NCBI RefSeq assembly: GCF_023630705.1
Contig: NZ_JALQEM010000029.1
Coordinates: 1-64,000, forward strand
Source: Caballeronia sp. GAFFF1
GTDB lineage: Bacteria > Pseudomonadota > Gammaproteobacteria > Burkholderiales > Burkholderiaceae
DNA: 64,000 nucleotides
Direction: 5' to 3'
The translations under genes were made by a program, and so were the position numbers. The notes under the pieces were generated by a model. That model did no database searches. It worked only from the letters and a program-made list of their open reading frames with translations, and was not told where the DNA came from. This document shows positions 9,598 through 18,425 of this stretch, piece after piece. Within the stretch, counting starts at the first letter, position 1. Each line of letters starts with the position of its first letter.

Positions 9598-9665
9598 TCA
9601 ATCCTTGGAAGTGGATTGATTTTATCATTCTAATTGATCTGGGCTATTGTGTCGATCCACCCGTT
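9598..9665 (-). promoter_or_regulatory. ahpC promoter region with possible OxyR half-sites and an inverted repeat
   Basis: On the minus strand, TCGACA-17 bp-TAGAAT is a fair -35/-10 pair. Reading the minus strand from 9647, the elements ATAG-N7-CAAT-N7-ATAA follow the spacing of the OxyR tetranucleotide consensus, with 4/4, 3/4 and 3/4 matches; a fourth element does not match. An inverted repeat TCAATCC-N8-GGATTGA covers 9598-9619. Assignment to OxyR is inference from gene identity and spacing. Confidence 0.4.
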
Positions 9666-9728
9666 GCCGCGCGGCGGCGGCATCCGGTTTGCGAAGAGGC
9701 TGTCTCAATCGTCCATCAAGAGGTGTTC

Positions 9729-10424
9729 ATGAAGATCGGAATCATTGGAGCAGGAAACATCGGACAGGTTCTGGCCGAGCATTTCACGAAGTGCGGCCAT
9801 GACGTGAACATTGCCAACTCGCGCGGGCCGGCTTCGCTCGGCGACGTGGAGCGCACCACCGGCGCCACCGCCGTCGAGGCGAGCGACGCGGTGAAGGGCG
9901 CGGAACTCATCGTCGTGACGATTCCGGAGTCGAAGGTGCCGGATCTGCCGAAGAATCTGTTCGCGGGCGTGCCGTCGAACGTGGTCGTGGTCGATACCGG
10001 CAACTACTATCCGCAGCAGCGCGACGGGCGCATCGAGGAGATCGAGAAGGGCATGCCAGAAAGCCGCTGGGTCGAGCAGCAGATCGGCCGGCCGGTGGTG
10101 AAGGCCTTCAACAACATTTACGCGGCGCATCTGCGCAAGGGCGGCAAGCCGGCGGGCACGCCGGGACGCATCGCGCTGCCGGTGTCCGGCGACGATCACC
10201 GCGCGAAGGGCATTGTGATGAAGCTGATCGACGAGATCGGCTTCGATGCGGTGGATAACGGCGAGATCGACGATTCCTGGCGCCAGCAGCCCGCGACGCC
10301 GGTCTACACGGCGGACCTCGACACAGCGGGCGTGCGCGAGGCGCTGAAGAAGGCCGATCCGGTGCGCAAGCCCGAATGGCGCGCGACCGACCGCAGTCCC
10401 GGCACGTTCGAGAATCCGGCGTAA
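9729..10424 (+). CDS. NADPH-binding reductase of the F420/NPR family
   Basis: 231 residues. The N-terminal Rossmann motif GIIGAGNIGQV is followed by a fold typical of F420:NADP oxidoreductase-like and 'NADPH-dependent reductase' proteins (VVKAFNNIYAAHL, VSGDDHRAK). Members use NADPH, but their substrates are mostly undefined in proteobacteria. An AGAGG lies at -8 from ATG 9729; a GTG two codons upstream is also in frame. It is transcribed away from ahpC across a 190-bp gap, so it could share peroxide-responsive control, but this is only positional. Confidence 0.8.
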   Translation: MKIGIIGAGNIGQVLAEHFTKCGHDVNIANSRGPASLGDVERTTGATAVEASDAVKGAELIVVTIPESKVPDLPKNLFAGVPSNVVVVDTGNYYPQQRDGRIEEIEKGMPESRWVEQQIGRPVVKAFNNIYAAHLRKGGKPAGTPGRIALPVSGDDHRAKGIVMKLIDEIGFDAVDNGEIDDSWRQQPATPVYTADLDTAGVREALKKADPVRKPEWRATDRSPGTFENPA

Positions 10425-10566
10425 GCGTCGACTAAGGGAAAGGAGTAAAGCCGGCGCGCGCCGTGCGACAATCTGCAAACTTTCCCGATGGGCCTTACCA
10501 TGACATGCCGGGCCGGCGCGGCGCACACCGCCGCCATTCCCGGCATCGTGGACTCGCTGATTGACT

Positions 10567-11235
10567 ATGAAAACCGCTTCTCCCTCGCAGGACGTACAGA
10601 ACTCTCATCACCGCTTCGGCGAATGCGCCGAATGCGCGGACGTCGAACTGGCCGCGACCGCCACCATTCCGACGCGCTATGGCACCTTCGGTTCGTACGT
10701 TTATCGCGTGAAGGAGACGGATGTCGAGCACATCGCGTTCGTCATGGGCGACGTGAGCAACGGCGAATCCGTGCTCACGCGCCTGCATTCCGAATGCGTG
10801 ACCGGCGACGTGTTCGGCTCGTACCGCTGCGACTGCGGCGAGCAGCTCGACCTCGCGCTGCGCTATATCGCCGCGGAGAACCGCGGCATTCTGCTGTATC
10901 TGCGCGGACACGAAGGGCGCGGCATCGGCCTCGCGAACAAGATTCGCGCGTATGCGTTGCAGGAGCAGGGGCTCGATACGGTCGATGCCAACCTGCACCT
11001 CGGCCTTCCCGACGACGCCCGCGAGTACGACTCCGCCGCCGCCATCCTGCGCGCGATGAACGTGAAGTCGGTGCGGCTGATGAGCAATAACCCGTCGAAG
11101 TTCGACACGCTCCTGCGCCACGACATCCCGGTGAGCGAGCGCGTGGCACTGGCCATTCCCATGCGCGAAGAAAACGAGCGCTACATCAAGACGAAGCAGG
11201 CGCGCTTCGGTCATTACTTTGACGAAAACGAATAA
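10567..11235 (+). CDS. ribA: GTP cyclohydrolase II
   Basis: 222 residues. It converts GTP to 2,5-diamino-6-ribosylamino-pyrimidinone phosphate, the first step of riboflavin synthesis. The zinc-binding cysteines are in [29 protein letters not shown] is the GTP-binding and catalytic loop, and the C-terminal [10 protein letters not shown] is family-typical. It is a stand-alone RibA, not fused to RibB. I see no FMN riboswitch in the 140 bases upstream. The ATG at 10567 follows TTGACT; no strong Shine-Dalgarno is visible, so the start is moderately certain. Other rib genes are not in the window. Confidence 0.93.
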   Translation: MKTASPSQDVQNSHHRFGECAECADVELAATATIPTRYGTFGSYVYRVKETDVEHIAFVMGDVSNGESVLTRLHSECVTGDVFGSYRCDCGEQLDLALRYIAAENRGILLYLRGHEGRGIGLANKIRAYALQEQGLDTVDANLHLGLPDDAREYDSAAAILRAMNVKSVRLMSNNPSKFDTLLRHDIPVSERVALAIPMREENERYIKTKQARFGHYFDENE

Positions 11236-11259
11236 GGCGCTCGTGCTCGCCTTCGCGAC

Positions 11260-12006
11260 TCAACGCGCGTCGTGAAAAATCACGCCGAGCATCTGGCGCT
11301 TGCCTGACCGCAGGCGGCTGACGCCGTGCCGCATATTGACGCGATACGCGCCGCGCGTACCGTTCACCGGCCGTTGATGCACCGCGAAGAACACCGCATC
11401 GCCTTGCGCGAGCGGCACCACTTCCACCCGCGACTGCATGCGCGGCCGCTGTTCCGTCATCACGAACTCGCCGCCGGTGAAGTCGCGTCCCGGCGCGGAC
11501 AGCAGAATTGCCATCTGAATCGGGAAGACGTGCTCGCCGTATAGATCCTGATGCAGGCAGTTGTAGTCGCCCGGCACGTAGCGAAGCAGGAGCGGCGTCG
11601 GGCGCGTCTGCCCCGCGCGATGGCATCGCTCGATGAACGCCGTATGTTCGTCCGGATAGCGCGTCTCGATGCGCATGACCTCGTTCCAGCGATTCGCGAT
11701 CGGCGCGAGATGCCGGTAGGCCGCGTCGCGCACGGCATCGAGCACGTCGGGCAACGGATACGCGAAGTACTTGTACTCGCCGCGCCCGAAGCTGTGCCGC
11801 TCCATCACCACCCGGCTGCGAAAGCGCGCGTCGTCGTCGTACAGCGCGGCGAGCGCCGCGCATTCGTCGCGCGAAAAAAGGCCCGGCGCAACGGCCGAGC
11901 CTTGGCAGTCGAGTTGCGTGCCCAGATCGTCCCAGTCGAGCGCGTCGATGCGCCCGGGAATGTCCGCGCTCGCATCGGGTGCGAGCGCGCTGTCCATCGC
12001 CTTCAT
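11260..12006 (-). CDS. 2-oxoglutarate/Fe(II)-dependent oxygenase (prolyl-4-hydroxylase-like)
   Basis: 248 residues. The double-stranded beta-helix iron ligands are visible as H152 and D154 (LHQDLYGEH) and H210 (FFAVHQRP); R222 (AYRVNMRHG) is the likely 2-oxoglutarate anchor. The substrate is unknown; relatives act on proteins or alkylated bases. GGAG precedes ATG 12006, which is preferred over the open frame up to 12066. It lies 82 bases downstream of the hemerythrin-like gene in the same direction, possibly in one transcript. It is convergent with ribA. Confidence 0.85.
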   Translation of the reverse strand: MKAMDSALAPDASADIPGRIDALDWDDLGTQLDCQGSAVAPGLFSRDECAALAALYDDDARFRSRVVMERHSFGRGEYKYFAYPLPDVLDAVRDAAYRHLAPIANRWNEVMRIETRYPDEHTAFIERCHRAGQTRPTPLLLRYVPGDYNCLHQDLYGEHVFPIQMAILLSAPGRDFTGGEFVMTEQRPRMQSRVEVVPLAQGDAVFFAVHQRPVNGTRGAYRVNMRHGVSRLRSGKRQMLGVIFHDAR

Positions 12007-12088
12007 GCAGTTACTCCGGATGTGCGTGTGCCGGATGCCACTGTGCGCCTCAGGCGCCGCCCGCACACTCCGGGTCTTGCTGCGCCAT

Positions 12089-12580
12089 TCAGCGCGGCGT
12101 CGCCACTTCGGTGATGCGGTTCTGCAGCTCCGTCTTGCGCGCCTCGATCTTCTGGCCGAGCGCCGCGACGTCCAGCTTCGTCTTGCGAATTTCCTTGAAG
12201 AGCTCCGACTCCTCTTCCTCGACGTGATGCATCACGTTTTCCTTCAGCACGCGGAAGGTCGCGTCGAAGCCTTCGTCGCCGGCCTTCAGTTGCGTGAACT
12301 TCTCGATCAGCGTCTTGACGAGAAAGTGCTCGACGTAGGCTTCCTCGACGTCGATCTTCTCCTCATCGCTGCCGAAGGCTTCGCGCGCGGCCGGATAGAG
12401 CAGTTCTTCTTCGACGATCGCGTGAATCGTCAGCAGTTCGCAGGCGCGCTGAACGAGCGTCGACTTGCGTTCGAGATCGTCTTTCGGCGCACGGTCGAAG
12501 GCTTCGAACAACTGTTCGACCGCGCGATGGTCTTCTTCGAGAATCTTGAGCGCGTCGAGCGAGTCTTGTGCGGTGGACAT
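12089..12580 (-). CDS. Hemerythrin HHE cation-binding domain protein
   Basis: 163 residues, a four-helix bundle with spaced His/Glu ligands: EEDHRAVEQLFEAF, LTIHAIVEEELLYP, VEHFLVKTLIEKF and NVMHHVEEEESELF. HHE proteins bind a di-iron centre, and relatives sense or scavenge O2, NO or iron. Highly acidic and soluble. A GGAGAAG lies just upstream of the ATG at 12580. It sits between the iron-dependent oxygenase and the FeS helicase, all on the minus strand. Confidence 0.88.
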   Translation of the reverse strand: MSTAQDSLDALKILEEDHRAVEQLFEAFDRAPKDDLERKSTLVQRACELLTIHAIVEEELLYPAAREAFGSDEEKIDVEEAYVEHFLVKTLIEKFTQLKAGDEGFDATFRVLKENVMHHVEEEESELFKEIRKTKLDVAALGQKIEARKTELQNRITEVATPR

Positions 12581-12638
12581 CGGGCTTCTCCTTATGTGTG
12601 GCCCGGGCTTCGGACAGCCGCAGGCTCATGGGGTGCCG

Positions 12639-14948
12639 TCAACCAGCAAGGAGGATGCCCGCTGCGTCCCGCTCGCGCAGCAGCTTGACGTCCCACCACG
12701 CCGGCAAAAGGCGCCGTACGTCGGCGCGGGCGAAACGGTCGTCGATCAGATACAGCACGCCGCGGTCTTGCGGGCCGCGAATCACGCGGCCCGCCGCCTG
12801 CACGACCTTCTGCAGGCCGGGAAAAAGATAGGTGTAGGCGTAGCCGTCGCCGAATGCCGCGTGCATGCGCGCCTTCAGTTGCTCGTTCACCACGTTCAGT
12901 TGCGGCAGCCCGAGCGTGGCGACGAATGCGCCGATGAGCCGTGTTCCCGGCAGATCGATCGCCTCGCCGAACGCGCCGCCGAGCACCGCGAAGCCGATGC
13001 CGCGCCCGTCCGGTTCGAAGCGGGCGAGGAACGCCTGCTGGTCGGCCTCGCTCATCCCGCGGGACTGTTGCCAGCACCCAATCGACGGATGACGCCGTTC
13101 GAGCGCCGACGCCACTTGCGCGAGATAGTCGAAGCTGCTGAAGAAGCTCAGATAGTTGCCCGGCGCGCGGACGTATTGAGCGGCGATCAGGTCCGCGATG
13201 CGGTCGACGGATCGTTCGCGGTCGCGAAAGCGCGTCGATACGTCGGCGACGGCGCGCACGTCGAGCTGATCGGCGGTGAACGGCGGTTCGACGTCGATGC
13301 GCACGGTCGTCGCGGGCAAACCGAGCGTGTCGGCGTAGTAATGCGCGGGCGTGAGCGTCGCCGAAAAGAGCGCGACGCTATGGGCGCGGGCAAAGCGCGG
13401 CGCGAGATGCGGGCCGGGAATCACGTTGCGCAGGCAGAACACCGCGCGGCCTTTGCCGGACAGCGTGATGTCGAAGATGGAATGCGCGCCGAAACGCTCG
13501 GCGATGCGCGTGAAGTGCAGCGCGTCGAAATAGAAGCGCAGCACGTCCGGCGTGAACGCGTCCGGCTGCTCGGCCATCGTTTCCGTGAGCGCCGAGATGG
13601 CGTGTCCGAGCGCGCTCAAGAGCGCCGCGGGCGGCTCGTCGTGCGCCGCGTAGTCGATGCCCGCCGCCAGTTGATCGCGGCTCGCGTCGCTGAAACTGCG
13701 GCCGACGCGCGCCAGCATCCGCTTGAAAAAGGGCGGCGCGCTGCGGCGCATCGCGTTGAAAGCGGCCTGATCTAGTGATGCCGAATACATGCCGCGCGCC
13801 CGTTCGACGAGGTTGTGCGCTTCATCGACCAGCACGGCCACGCGCCAGCGATTCGCCTCCGCGAGCGCGAAGAGCATGGCGCTCGTGTCGAAGTAATAGT
13901 TGTAGTCGCCGACGACGACATCCGCCCAGCGCGTCAATTCCTGACTCAGGTAGTACGGACACACGGCGTGTTCGCGCGCCGCATCCGCCACCGACGCGCG
14001 GTCCAGATGCGCCCGTTGCAGCGCGGCGGCGCGCGCAGCCGGCAGGCGATCGTAGAAGCCGCGCGCCAGCGGACACGACTCGCCGTGGCACGAGCGGTCC
14101 GGATGCTCGCACGCCTTGTCGCGTGCCACCAGTTCGACCACGCGCAGTGACTTCGGCGCGGACGCGCCGAGTGTCGCCAGCGCGCCGAGCGCCAGCTGGC
14201 GGCCCGCGCTTTTCGCGGTCAGAAAGTAAATCTTGTCGAGCTGCTGCGCGGCCCACGCCTTGAGCAGCGGAAAGAGCGTGCCGATCGTCTTGCCGATGCC
14301 CGTCGGCGCTTCGGCGACGACGCATCGGCCGGACACCGCCGCGCGATAAACCGCTTCGGCGAGCGCCCGCTGTCCGGGCCGGAACGCGCCGTGCGGAAAA
14401 GAGAGCCGGCCAAGCGCTGCATCCCGCGCTGCGCGATGCTGCACTTCCTGCTCCGCCCACGCGATGAACTGCTCGCATTGGGCGTCGAAATGTTCTTTGA
14501 GCGCTTCAGCGGTTCGCGTCTCCGTGAGCACGGTTTCCGTCTGATCGACGATATCGAAATACACGAGCGCGATTTCCATGCTGTCGAGCCCGAGCTTGCG
14601 ACACATGAGATGGCCGTAGACGCAAGCCTGCGCCCAATGCAGATGCCGATGATTCTGCGGCATGGAATCCAGCTTGCCGCGATGCGTCTTGATTTCTTCG
14701 AGCCGGTTCAGCGCGGGATCGTAGCCATCCGCGCGGCCGCGCACGTGCAGCGGGCCGTAGTTTTCCGACAGCGCAATTTCTTTTTGATAACCCGCCGGGC
14801 GGCGGCTCGTGACGGTGACGTGGCCTGCCACGCCTTCTTGCGCCGTGGGCGTAGGCGTGAAACGCAGGTCGAGATCACCTTGCTTCGCGGTGAATTCGCA
14901 GAGCGCGCGCACGGCGACGGTGTAGGCGGGCTCGGAAACTGTACGCAT
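12639..14948 (-). CDS. DinG/XPD-type FeS DNA helicase with N-terminal PD-(D/E)XK nuclease-like domain
   Basis: 769 residues. The N-terminal ~180 residues resemble a Cas4/RecB-type nuclease fold: D74 in GRADGYDP and E85-x-K87 in EEIKTHRG match D...ExK. The helicase core has Walker A at residues 214-221 (APTGIGKT), four cysteines C280, C287, C292 and C330 placed like the XPD 4Fe-4S ligands, the DEAH box at 375-378, and C-terminal motifs including a QAAGRVIR-type motif VI. The family unwinds 5'-3' during repair. The start ATG lies inside a LexA-type box and no Shine-Dalgarno precedes it. It is followed by the hemerythrin-like gene. Confidence 0.88.
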   Translation of the reverse strand: MRTVSEPAYTVAVRALCEFTAKQGDLDLRFTPTPTAQEGVAGHVTVTSRRPAGYQKEIALSENYGPLHVRGRADGYDPALNRLEEIKTHRGKLDSMPQNHRHLHWAQACVYGHLMCRKLGLDSMEIALVYFDIVDQTETVLTETRTAEALKEHFDAQCEQFIAWAEQEVQHRAARDAALGRLSFPHGAFRPGQRALAEAVYRAAVSGRCVVAEAPTGIGKTIGTLFPLLKAWAAQQLDKIYFLTAKSAGRQLALGALATLGASAPKSLRVVELVARDKACEHPDRSCHGESCPLARGFYDRLPAARAAALQRAHLDRASVADAAREHAVCPYYLSQELTRWADVVVGDYNYYFDTSAMLFALAEANRWRVAVLVDEAHNLVERARGMYSASLDQAAFNAMRRSAPPFFKRMLARVGRSFSDASRDQLAAGIDYAAHDEPPAALLSALGHAISALTETMAEQPDAFTPDVLRFYFDALHFTRIAERFGAHSIFDITLSGKGRAVFCLRNVIPGPHLAPRFARAHSVALFSATLTPAHYYADTLGLPATTVRIDVEPPFTADQLDVRAVADVSTRFRDRERSVDRIADLIAAQYVRAPGNYLSFFSSFDYLAQVASALERRHPSIGCWQQSRGMSEADQQAFLARFEPDGRGIGFAVLGGAFGEAIDLPGTRLIGAFVATLGLPQLNVVNEQLKARMHAAFGDGYAYTYLFPGLQKVVQAAGRVIRGPQDRGVLYLIDDRFARADVRRLLPAWWDVKLLRERDAAGILLAG

Positions 14949-14963
14949 GTACAGTAGTCTAGC
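14937..14963 (-). promoter_or_regulatory. LexA (SOS) box overlapping promoter and start codon of the FeS helicase
   Basis: The minus strand reads TACTGTACATGCGTACAGTT, which fits CTGT-N8-ACAG with extended TA/GT flanks. The helicase ATG (14948-14946) is inside it. TAGACT at 14963-14958 is a plausible -10, which would place the transcription start at or within a few bases of the ATG, implying a leaderless or nearly leaderless mRNA. LexA bound here would block initiation, in line with E. coli dinG being an SOS gene (known for that family). Confidence 0.65.
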
Positions 14964-15044
14964 ACGCGGAATAACCGGCTCAGGCGGCGCGTTTAGTGGA
15001 TGCGGCGTCGATCATGGCCGCCGTCCAACGAACGGAGGCATCTT

Positions 15045-15176
15045 ATGAAGCTCGCAAGAATCGTCGTGGTCGCTCTGGCGCTGCTTACGGCCGCGCTTGC
15101 CGGTTGTCAGACGGACGGCAGCGGCGCGTCGTATAACCGCTCGTCCAGTGGGAGCGGCAGCGGCGGCGCGTATTAG
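15045..15176 (+). CDS. Small lipoprotein (43 residues)
   Basis: ATG 15045 is preceded by GGAGG at good spacing. The product starts MKLARIVVVALALLTAALAG-C: a basic n-region, a hydrophobic core and a lipobox ALAGC, so the mature lipoprotein would start at Cys21. The mature part is a short Ser/Gly/Tyr-rich tail (QTDGSGASYNRSSS, then GSGSGGAY). Such entericidin-like or orphan small lipoproteins are common in Burkholderiaceae; the function is unknown. Confidence 0.75.
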   Translation: MKLARIVVVALALLTAALAGCQTDGSGASYNRSSSGSGSGGAY

Positions 15177-15203
15177 AATCGGACGTCTATCGACTCACGA
15201 CGG

Positions 15204-15584
15204 ATGGATCGAACGATGGGACCCGACAACGCGCCCTCGGTATCAGGCTGGCATGCGCATGTTTATTTCGACGCCGCAAGCCGCGACGCGGCATGGCAGT
15301 TTCGGCAGGTGATCGCAAAGCAGTTCGCTGGCGACCTCGAAATCGGCGCGCTGACGCTCGGCCGCTTTCACGAACGTCCGGTCGGACCTCATCCGCTATG
15401 GTCGTTTCAGCTCGGCTTCGGCAGCCAGCGACTGACGCCGATGCTCGAATGGCTCGCGCTGAATCACGGCGAACTGGATGTGTTCATGCATCCGAATACG
15501 GGCGACGATCTGCGCGACCATCGCGATTCGGCGGTGTGGATCGGCCATTCGCACGAACTCGTGCTCGCGGCCTTTTCCCGCTAG
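15204..15584 (+). CDS. DOPA 4,5-dioxygenase family protein
   Basis: 126 residues from ATG 15204, or 122 from ATG 15216. The motifs HAHVYF, GRFHERPVGPHPLWSFQL, LDVFMHPNTGDDLRDH and WIGHSHEL match the bacterial DOPA-dioxygenase-like family (COG3805), whose conserved histidines are thought to bind metal. Plant and fungal relatives cleave the DOPA ring; bacterial substrates are mostly unknown. It starts 27 bases after the small lipoprotein stop and is convergent with the phasin gene. Confidence 0.85.
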   Translation: MDRTMGPDNAPSVSGWHAHVYFDAASRDAAWQFRQVIAKQFAGDLEIGALTLGRFHERPVGPHPLWSFQLGFGSQRLTPMLEWLALNHGELDVFMHPNTGDDLRDHRDSAVWIGHSHELVLAAFSR

Positions 15585-15621
15585 CGCGCGAAGCGGAGCG
15601 CGTCCGCCTCGCGCGCAATGC

Positions 15622-16218
15622 TTACTTCTTCGTGCCGGCCGGCTTGTTGGAGACGACGCGCACGGCGGGCGGCGTCGGCAAGCTGGCGGTCGCGGTTGCA
15701 CTCGCCTCGGTCTGCGCGGCCTCCACGACCTGGCGCGTCGAAGTGCGCGCCGCTTCGTAGGCCGAGTTCGCCGACTGCGTGGCCGAGTCGATGACGGATT
15801 TCCACGCCGACACGACCGCCTCGCTGCCTAGCGGCGCGCTGGTAAAGAAGCTCTCAACGAACGCCTGCGCGTTGCGCTGCGACTTCTCCAACTGGTCTTG
15901 TGCCGCTTGCATGTAGGCGCCACGCACGCCGGTAGCGATTCCGTTGACGTCTTGCCAATAGGCTTGTGCGCGCTGCGCGTTCGCTTGCATGCGGGCGTTC
16001 TGAACGGCGAAGAACTCCTGAAAATCGCGGACGGAGAAGCTCTTGCCGATAAATTCCTGCTGTTCCGAAAGAGCGGTTCGCAATGTGCGGACGTTCAGGT
16101 CGATCAGCTTTTCGAAGCCCTGAACCGCCTGAGTGGCGAATCCGAAGGTGGCATCCAAGCCGGCCCGCTGGGTCGCGAGAAAGGTTTCTGGCGCAAGACT
16201 GCTCATGCTGGACTCCAT
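15622..16218 (-). CDS. phaP: Phasin (polyhydroxyalkanoate granule-associated protein)
   Basis: 198 residues, amphipathic and helical, without Cys. It starts MESSMSSLAPETFLATQRAG and has the phasin-family pattern around QGFEKLIDLNVRTLRTALSEQQE, which coats PHB granules and limits their size. The C-terminal ~40 residues are Ala/Thr/Pro-rich and end in a basic tail (KPAGTKK). AGAGGC lies upstream. The long gap upstream (16219-16658) is relatively AT-rich and probably carries its promoter. Confidence 0.9.
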   Translation of the reverse strand: MESSMSSLAPETFLATQRAGLDATFGFATQAVQGFEKLIDLNVRTLRTALSEQQEFIGKSFSVRDFQEFFAVQNARMQANAQRAQAYWQDVNGIATGVRGAYMQAAQDQLEKSQRNAQAFVESFFTSAPLGSEAVVSAWKSVIDSATQSANSAYEAARTSTRQVVEAAQTEASATATASLPTPPAVRVVSNKPAGTKK

Positions 16219-16658
16219 TAAAAGTTGCCTCTGGTACGCGTGATTGTGCAGCGCAGCGAACGACTCATTCTAGAGAAAAGATAATGCCTGTCAATTCCCA
16301 TCTTCCGGCATCACGATAATCGGCTGATTGCGTGGACGACTTTGGCTTGGATTAATCGGTATTAAGCGGTGATGTAATTCGCAGGCGATTTAATTGAACG
16401 ATCGTCCGTATCGAACGGCGAAAGCCGCCTAAAGACGGGAAAGGGTAAACACCGAGACCTTCACGTGCCGATGCGTTATTTCCCCACTTGACGCTTCCCC
16501 TTGCTGCTTGAAAGAATTCGGCCCTGCGTTTTGCAGCACGCACGCAGCGAGGAATCGCTTGTCACTGAGCCGTCACCGTGATTTCGTATGATTCCGACCT
16601 GCGCGAATATCAGCCGGCGCTGAACGGCGAAAATATAAAACGAGAGAGTTGAAGCAAC
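16219..16658. other. Intergenic region, AT-richer than average
   Basis: 440 bases between the divergently transcribed phasin and HTH genes. It includes AT-rich patches such as TTAATCGGTATTAAG near 16353. No frame with a Shine-Dalgarno was seen. It is expected to hold both promoters; I could not assign exact elements. Confidence 0.5.
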
Positions 16659-16931
16659 ATGGGCCGACATACCCAAACCATCGGACACCTTGAACGTAGT
16701 CACGAAGACAACACCCTGCGGCGCGCAATGGCCGCGCGACTCGACCGCGCGATGCAACGCGCCAACGTAAGCTCCGCCAAAGCGGCCAAATGGGTCGATG
16801 CGAGCGAGCACGACGTGCAGTTCTGGCGGCGCGGCATTACGGTGCCGCCGCTTCACGCGTTCAACCGCATCGCCCATGCGCTCGATGTCGATGTGCATTG
16901 GCTGTGCACCGGCCAGACGCACGCTGCCTGA
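16659..16931 (+). CDS. Small XRE-type helix-turn-helix protein
   Basis: 90 residues. The centre reads as a Cro/C1 HTH: MAARLDRAMQRANVSSAKAA, then DASEHDVQFWRRG and a last helix around LHAFNRIAHALDVDVHWLCTG, the usual 'where to cut' end of phage-type repressors. It lacks a dimerisation domain. GAGAG lies about 10 bases before the ATG. There is no partner toxin or prophage nearby, so it is probably a free-standing regulator. Confidence 0.7.
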   Translation: MGRHTQTIGHLERSHEDNTLRRAMAARLDRAMQRANVSSAKAAKWVDASEHDVQFWRRGITVPPLHAFNRIAHALDVDVHWLCTGQTHAA

Positions 16932-16945
16932 TACGTCGCTCCCAG

Positions 16946-16969
16946 AAAACGGCGGGCGTCGGTCCGCCG
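16946..16969 (-). terminator. Terminator of the EamA permease gene
   Basis: Stem CGGCGG (16950-16955) / CCGCCG (16964-16969) with an 8-base loop, immediately after the permease stop. On the minus strand it is followed by TTTTC. Confidence 0.6.
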
Positions 16970-16970
16970 C

Positions 16971-17891
16971 TTATTCGCGGCCGTGCATCAGCACGGTGCC
17001 GATTCCACTCGCGGCGATCACGCACATGCCGGCCGTCATCCATGCGTCCGGCGCCTGTCCGAACAGCAGCCAGCTAAAGCACGATGCGAACGCGAGCTGC
17101 GCGTACGAAAAGGGCATGAGCACCGCGAGCGGCGCGCGACGCAACGCCTGAAGCATCAGCAATTGGCCGCCGGTGGCCATCGTCGCCATGAACGCGACCA
17201 GCAGCCAACTGCCGGCGCCGACGCGTGCAAGTTCAGGCAGCAGCTGCGCCTGATCGGCCCACACCAGCGCGCACAGCACGACGGTGGCGACAAGCGCGGT
17301 CAGGAAGTTGGTCGTGATGGCGTCGTCCACGCGCGACAGGTGGCTCGATACCACCTGAAAGCACGCGAAACTCGTCGCTGAACCGATCGGCAGGATCACC
17401 GACCAGGTGAAATCGCTGCCGCCCGGCCGCACGATCAACAACATGCCGACGAAACCGAGCACGACCATCGCCCATTTGCCGCGCGAGACGTGGTCTTTCA
17501 AAACGAGCGCGGCGAGCAGCGTCGAGATCAGCGGTGCGAGCATCGCAAGGGAAGTCGTGACGGGAAGCGGCAAGTAGCGAAGGGCGGCGAACGTGCATGC
17601 CGAGTTCGTCAGCAGCAGCAGCGCGCGGACGATTTGCAGTTTGAGACTGCCGGTGTGGAAGGTGCGAAAGAGGCCGAACGCGCCGCGTCGCGCCTGCCAG
17701 ACGCCGAGCACGATCATCTGAAACAGATAGCGGACCCACAGCAGCGCGACGACCGGGACCGCAGCGCCGATCAGCTTGACCGTGGAATCGCTCGCCGCGA
17801 AGGCGGCCGTGGTGAGAATCATGACGGCGATGCCGGCACCGGCGTTGTCCGCAGCCACCGCGTACCGTGCTTTGCCGTCTAAAGTCGCCAT
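16971..17891 (-). CDS. EamA/DMT-family permease
   Basis: 306 residues with about ten hydrophobic helices in two EamA repeats (for example GIAVMILTTAAFAASDSTV and SVILPIGSATSFACFQVVSS). The LRYLPLPVTTSLAMLAPLIS and RRAPLAVLMPFSYAQLAFAS segments are typical of the S-adenosylmethionine/metabolite-exporter branch. The substrate cannot be told from sequence. It is an inner-membrane protein and a single gene with its own terminator. Confidence 0.88.
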   Translation of the reverse strand: MATLDGKARYAVAADNAGAGIAVMILTTAAFAASDSTVKLIGAAVPVVALLWVRYLFQMIVLGVWQARRGAFGLFRTFHTGSLKLQIVRALLLLTNSACTFAALRYLPLPVTTSLAMLAPLISTLLAALVLKDHVSRGKWAMVVLGFVGMLLIVRPGGSDFTWSVILPIGSATSFACFQVVSSHLSRVDDAITTNFLTALVATVVLCALVWADQAQLLPELARVGAGSWLLVAFMATMATGGQLLMLQALRRAPLAVLMPFSYAQLAFASCFSWLLFGQAPDAWMTAGMCVIAASGIGTVLMHGRE

Positions 17892-18190
17892 CGAGTGTTC
17901 ACCGGTAGGTCATCCGTGAATCAGGACGGCGCTTTTAAGCCGTTGCTTCCATTCTGCGTACATCGACAGAAGCTGGCAAGGCGACAGTCAGGTTCCGCGA
18001 GGGGCTGTTGTGCGGAGGTCACGGCACTAAAAAATGTACTGGACGGTTCACTTCGATTGATTTTGCGATCTCCCGTGCCTCGAGAAAAGCTGAACGCCGC
18101 ACGCGATTATGTTGCGCGAAAAGCTTTCCCATCCACGGATTGCCGCCTACACTTAAAGTAATTTCTCAACGCTGCGGCGGGGAGGCGACG

Positions 18191-18406
18191 ATGAGAGCCA
18201 GACCAAGAGAAATGGTGCGTCTGCTTGCCACGCTCCGACGTTCCGCGCAATGCCGCGCGCTGCGCGCAGCGGCGGCACAGGAGGCGGTGCGTCTTGCGCA
18301 GCAGGAAGCGGTAGAGGAAGACGCCGATGAGGCCGAGCCCGATTCGGCGTCATCTGGCGAAGCCGGCGCGACTGGCGTCGAGACCGCGCACCGACGCATG
18401 CATTAA
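18191..18406 (+). CDS. Small Arg/Glu-rich hypothetical protein
   Basis: 71 residues with an excellent GGGGAGG Shine-Dalgarno 5 bases before ATG 18191. The N-terminal half is basic and helical (MRARPREMVRLLATLRRSAQ); the C-terminal half is acidic (EEDADEAEPDS). No recognised domain. A longer frame reaching back to 18008 lacks a start signal. The 300 bases upstream have no other supported gene. Confidence 0.5.
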   Translation: MRARPREMVRLLATLRRSAQCRALRAAAAQEAVRLAQQEAVEEDADEAEPDSASSGEAGATGVETAHRRMH

Positions 18407-18425
18407 GAGCTGCGAACGCCGCGCT

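Noticed and set aside
10425..10566. Possible FMN riboswitch before ribA
   Set aside because: The conserved RFN helices and sequence blocks are not present in this 140-base gap.
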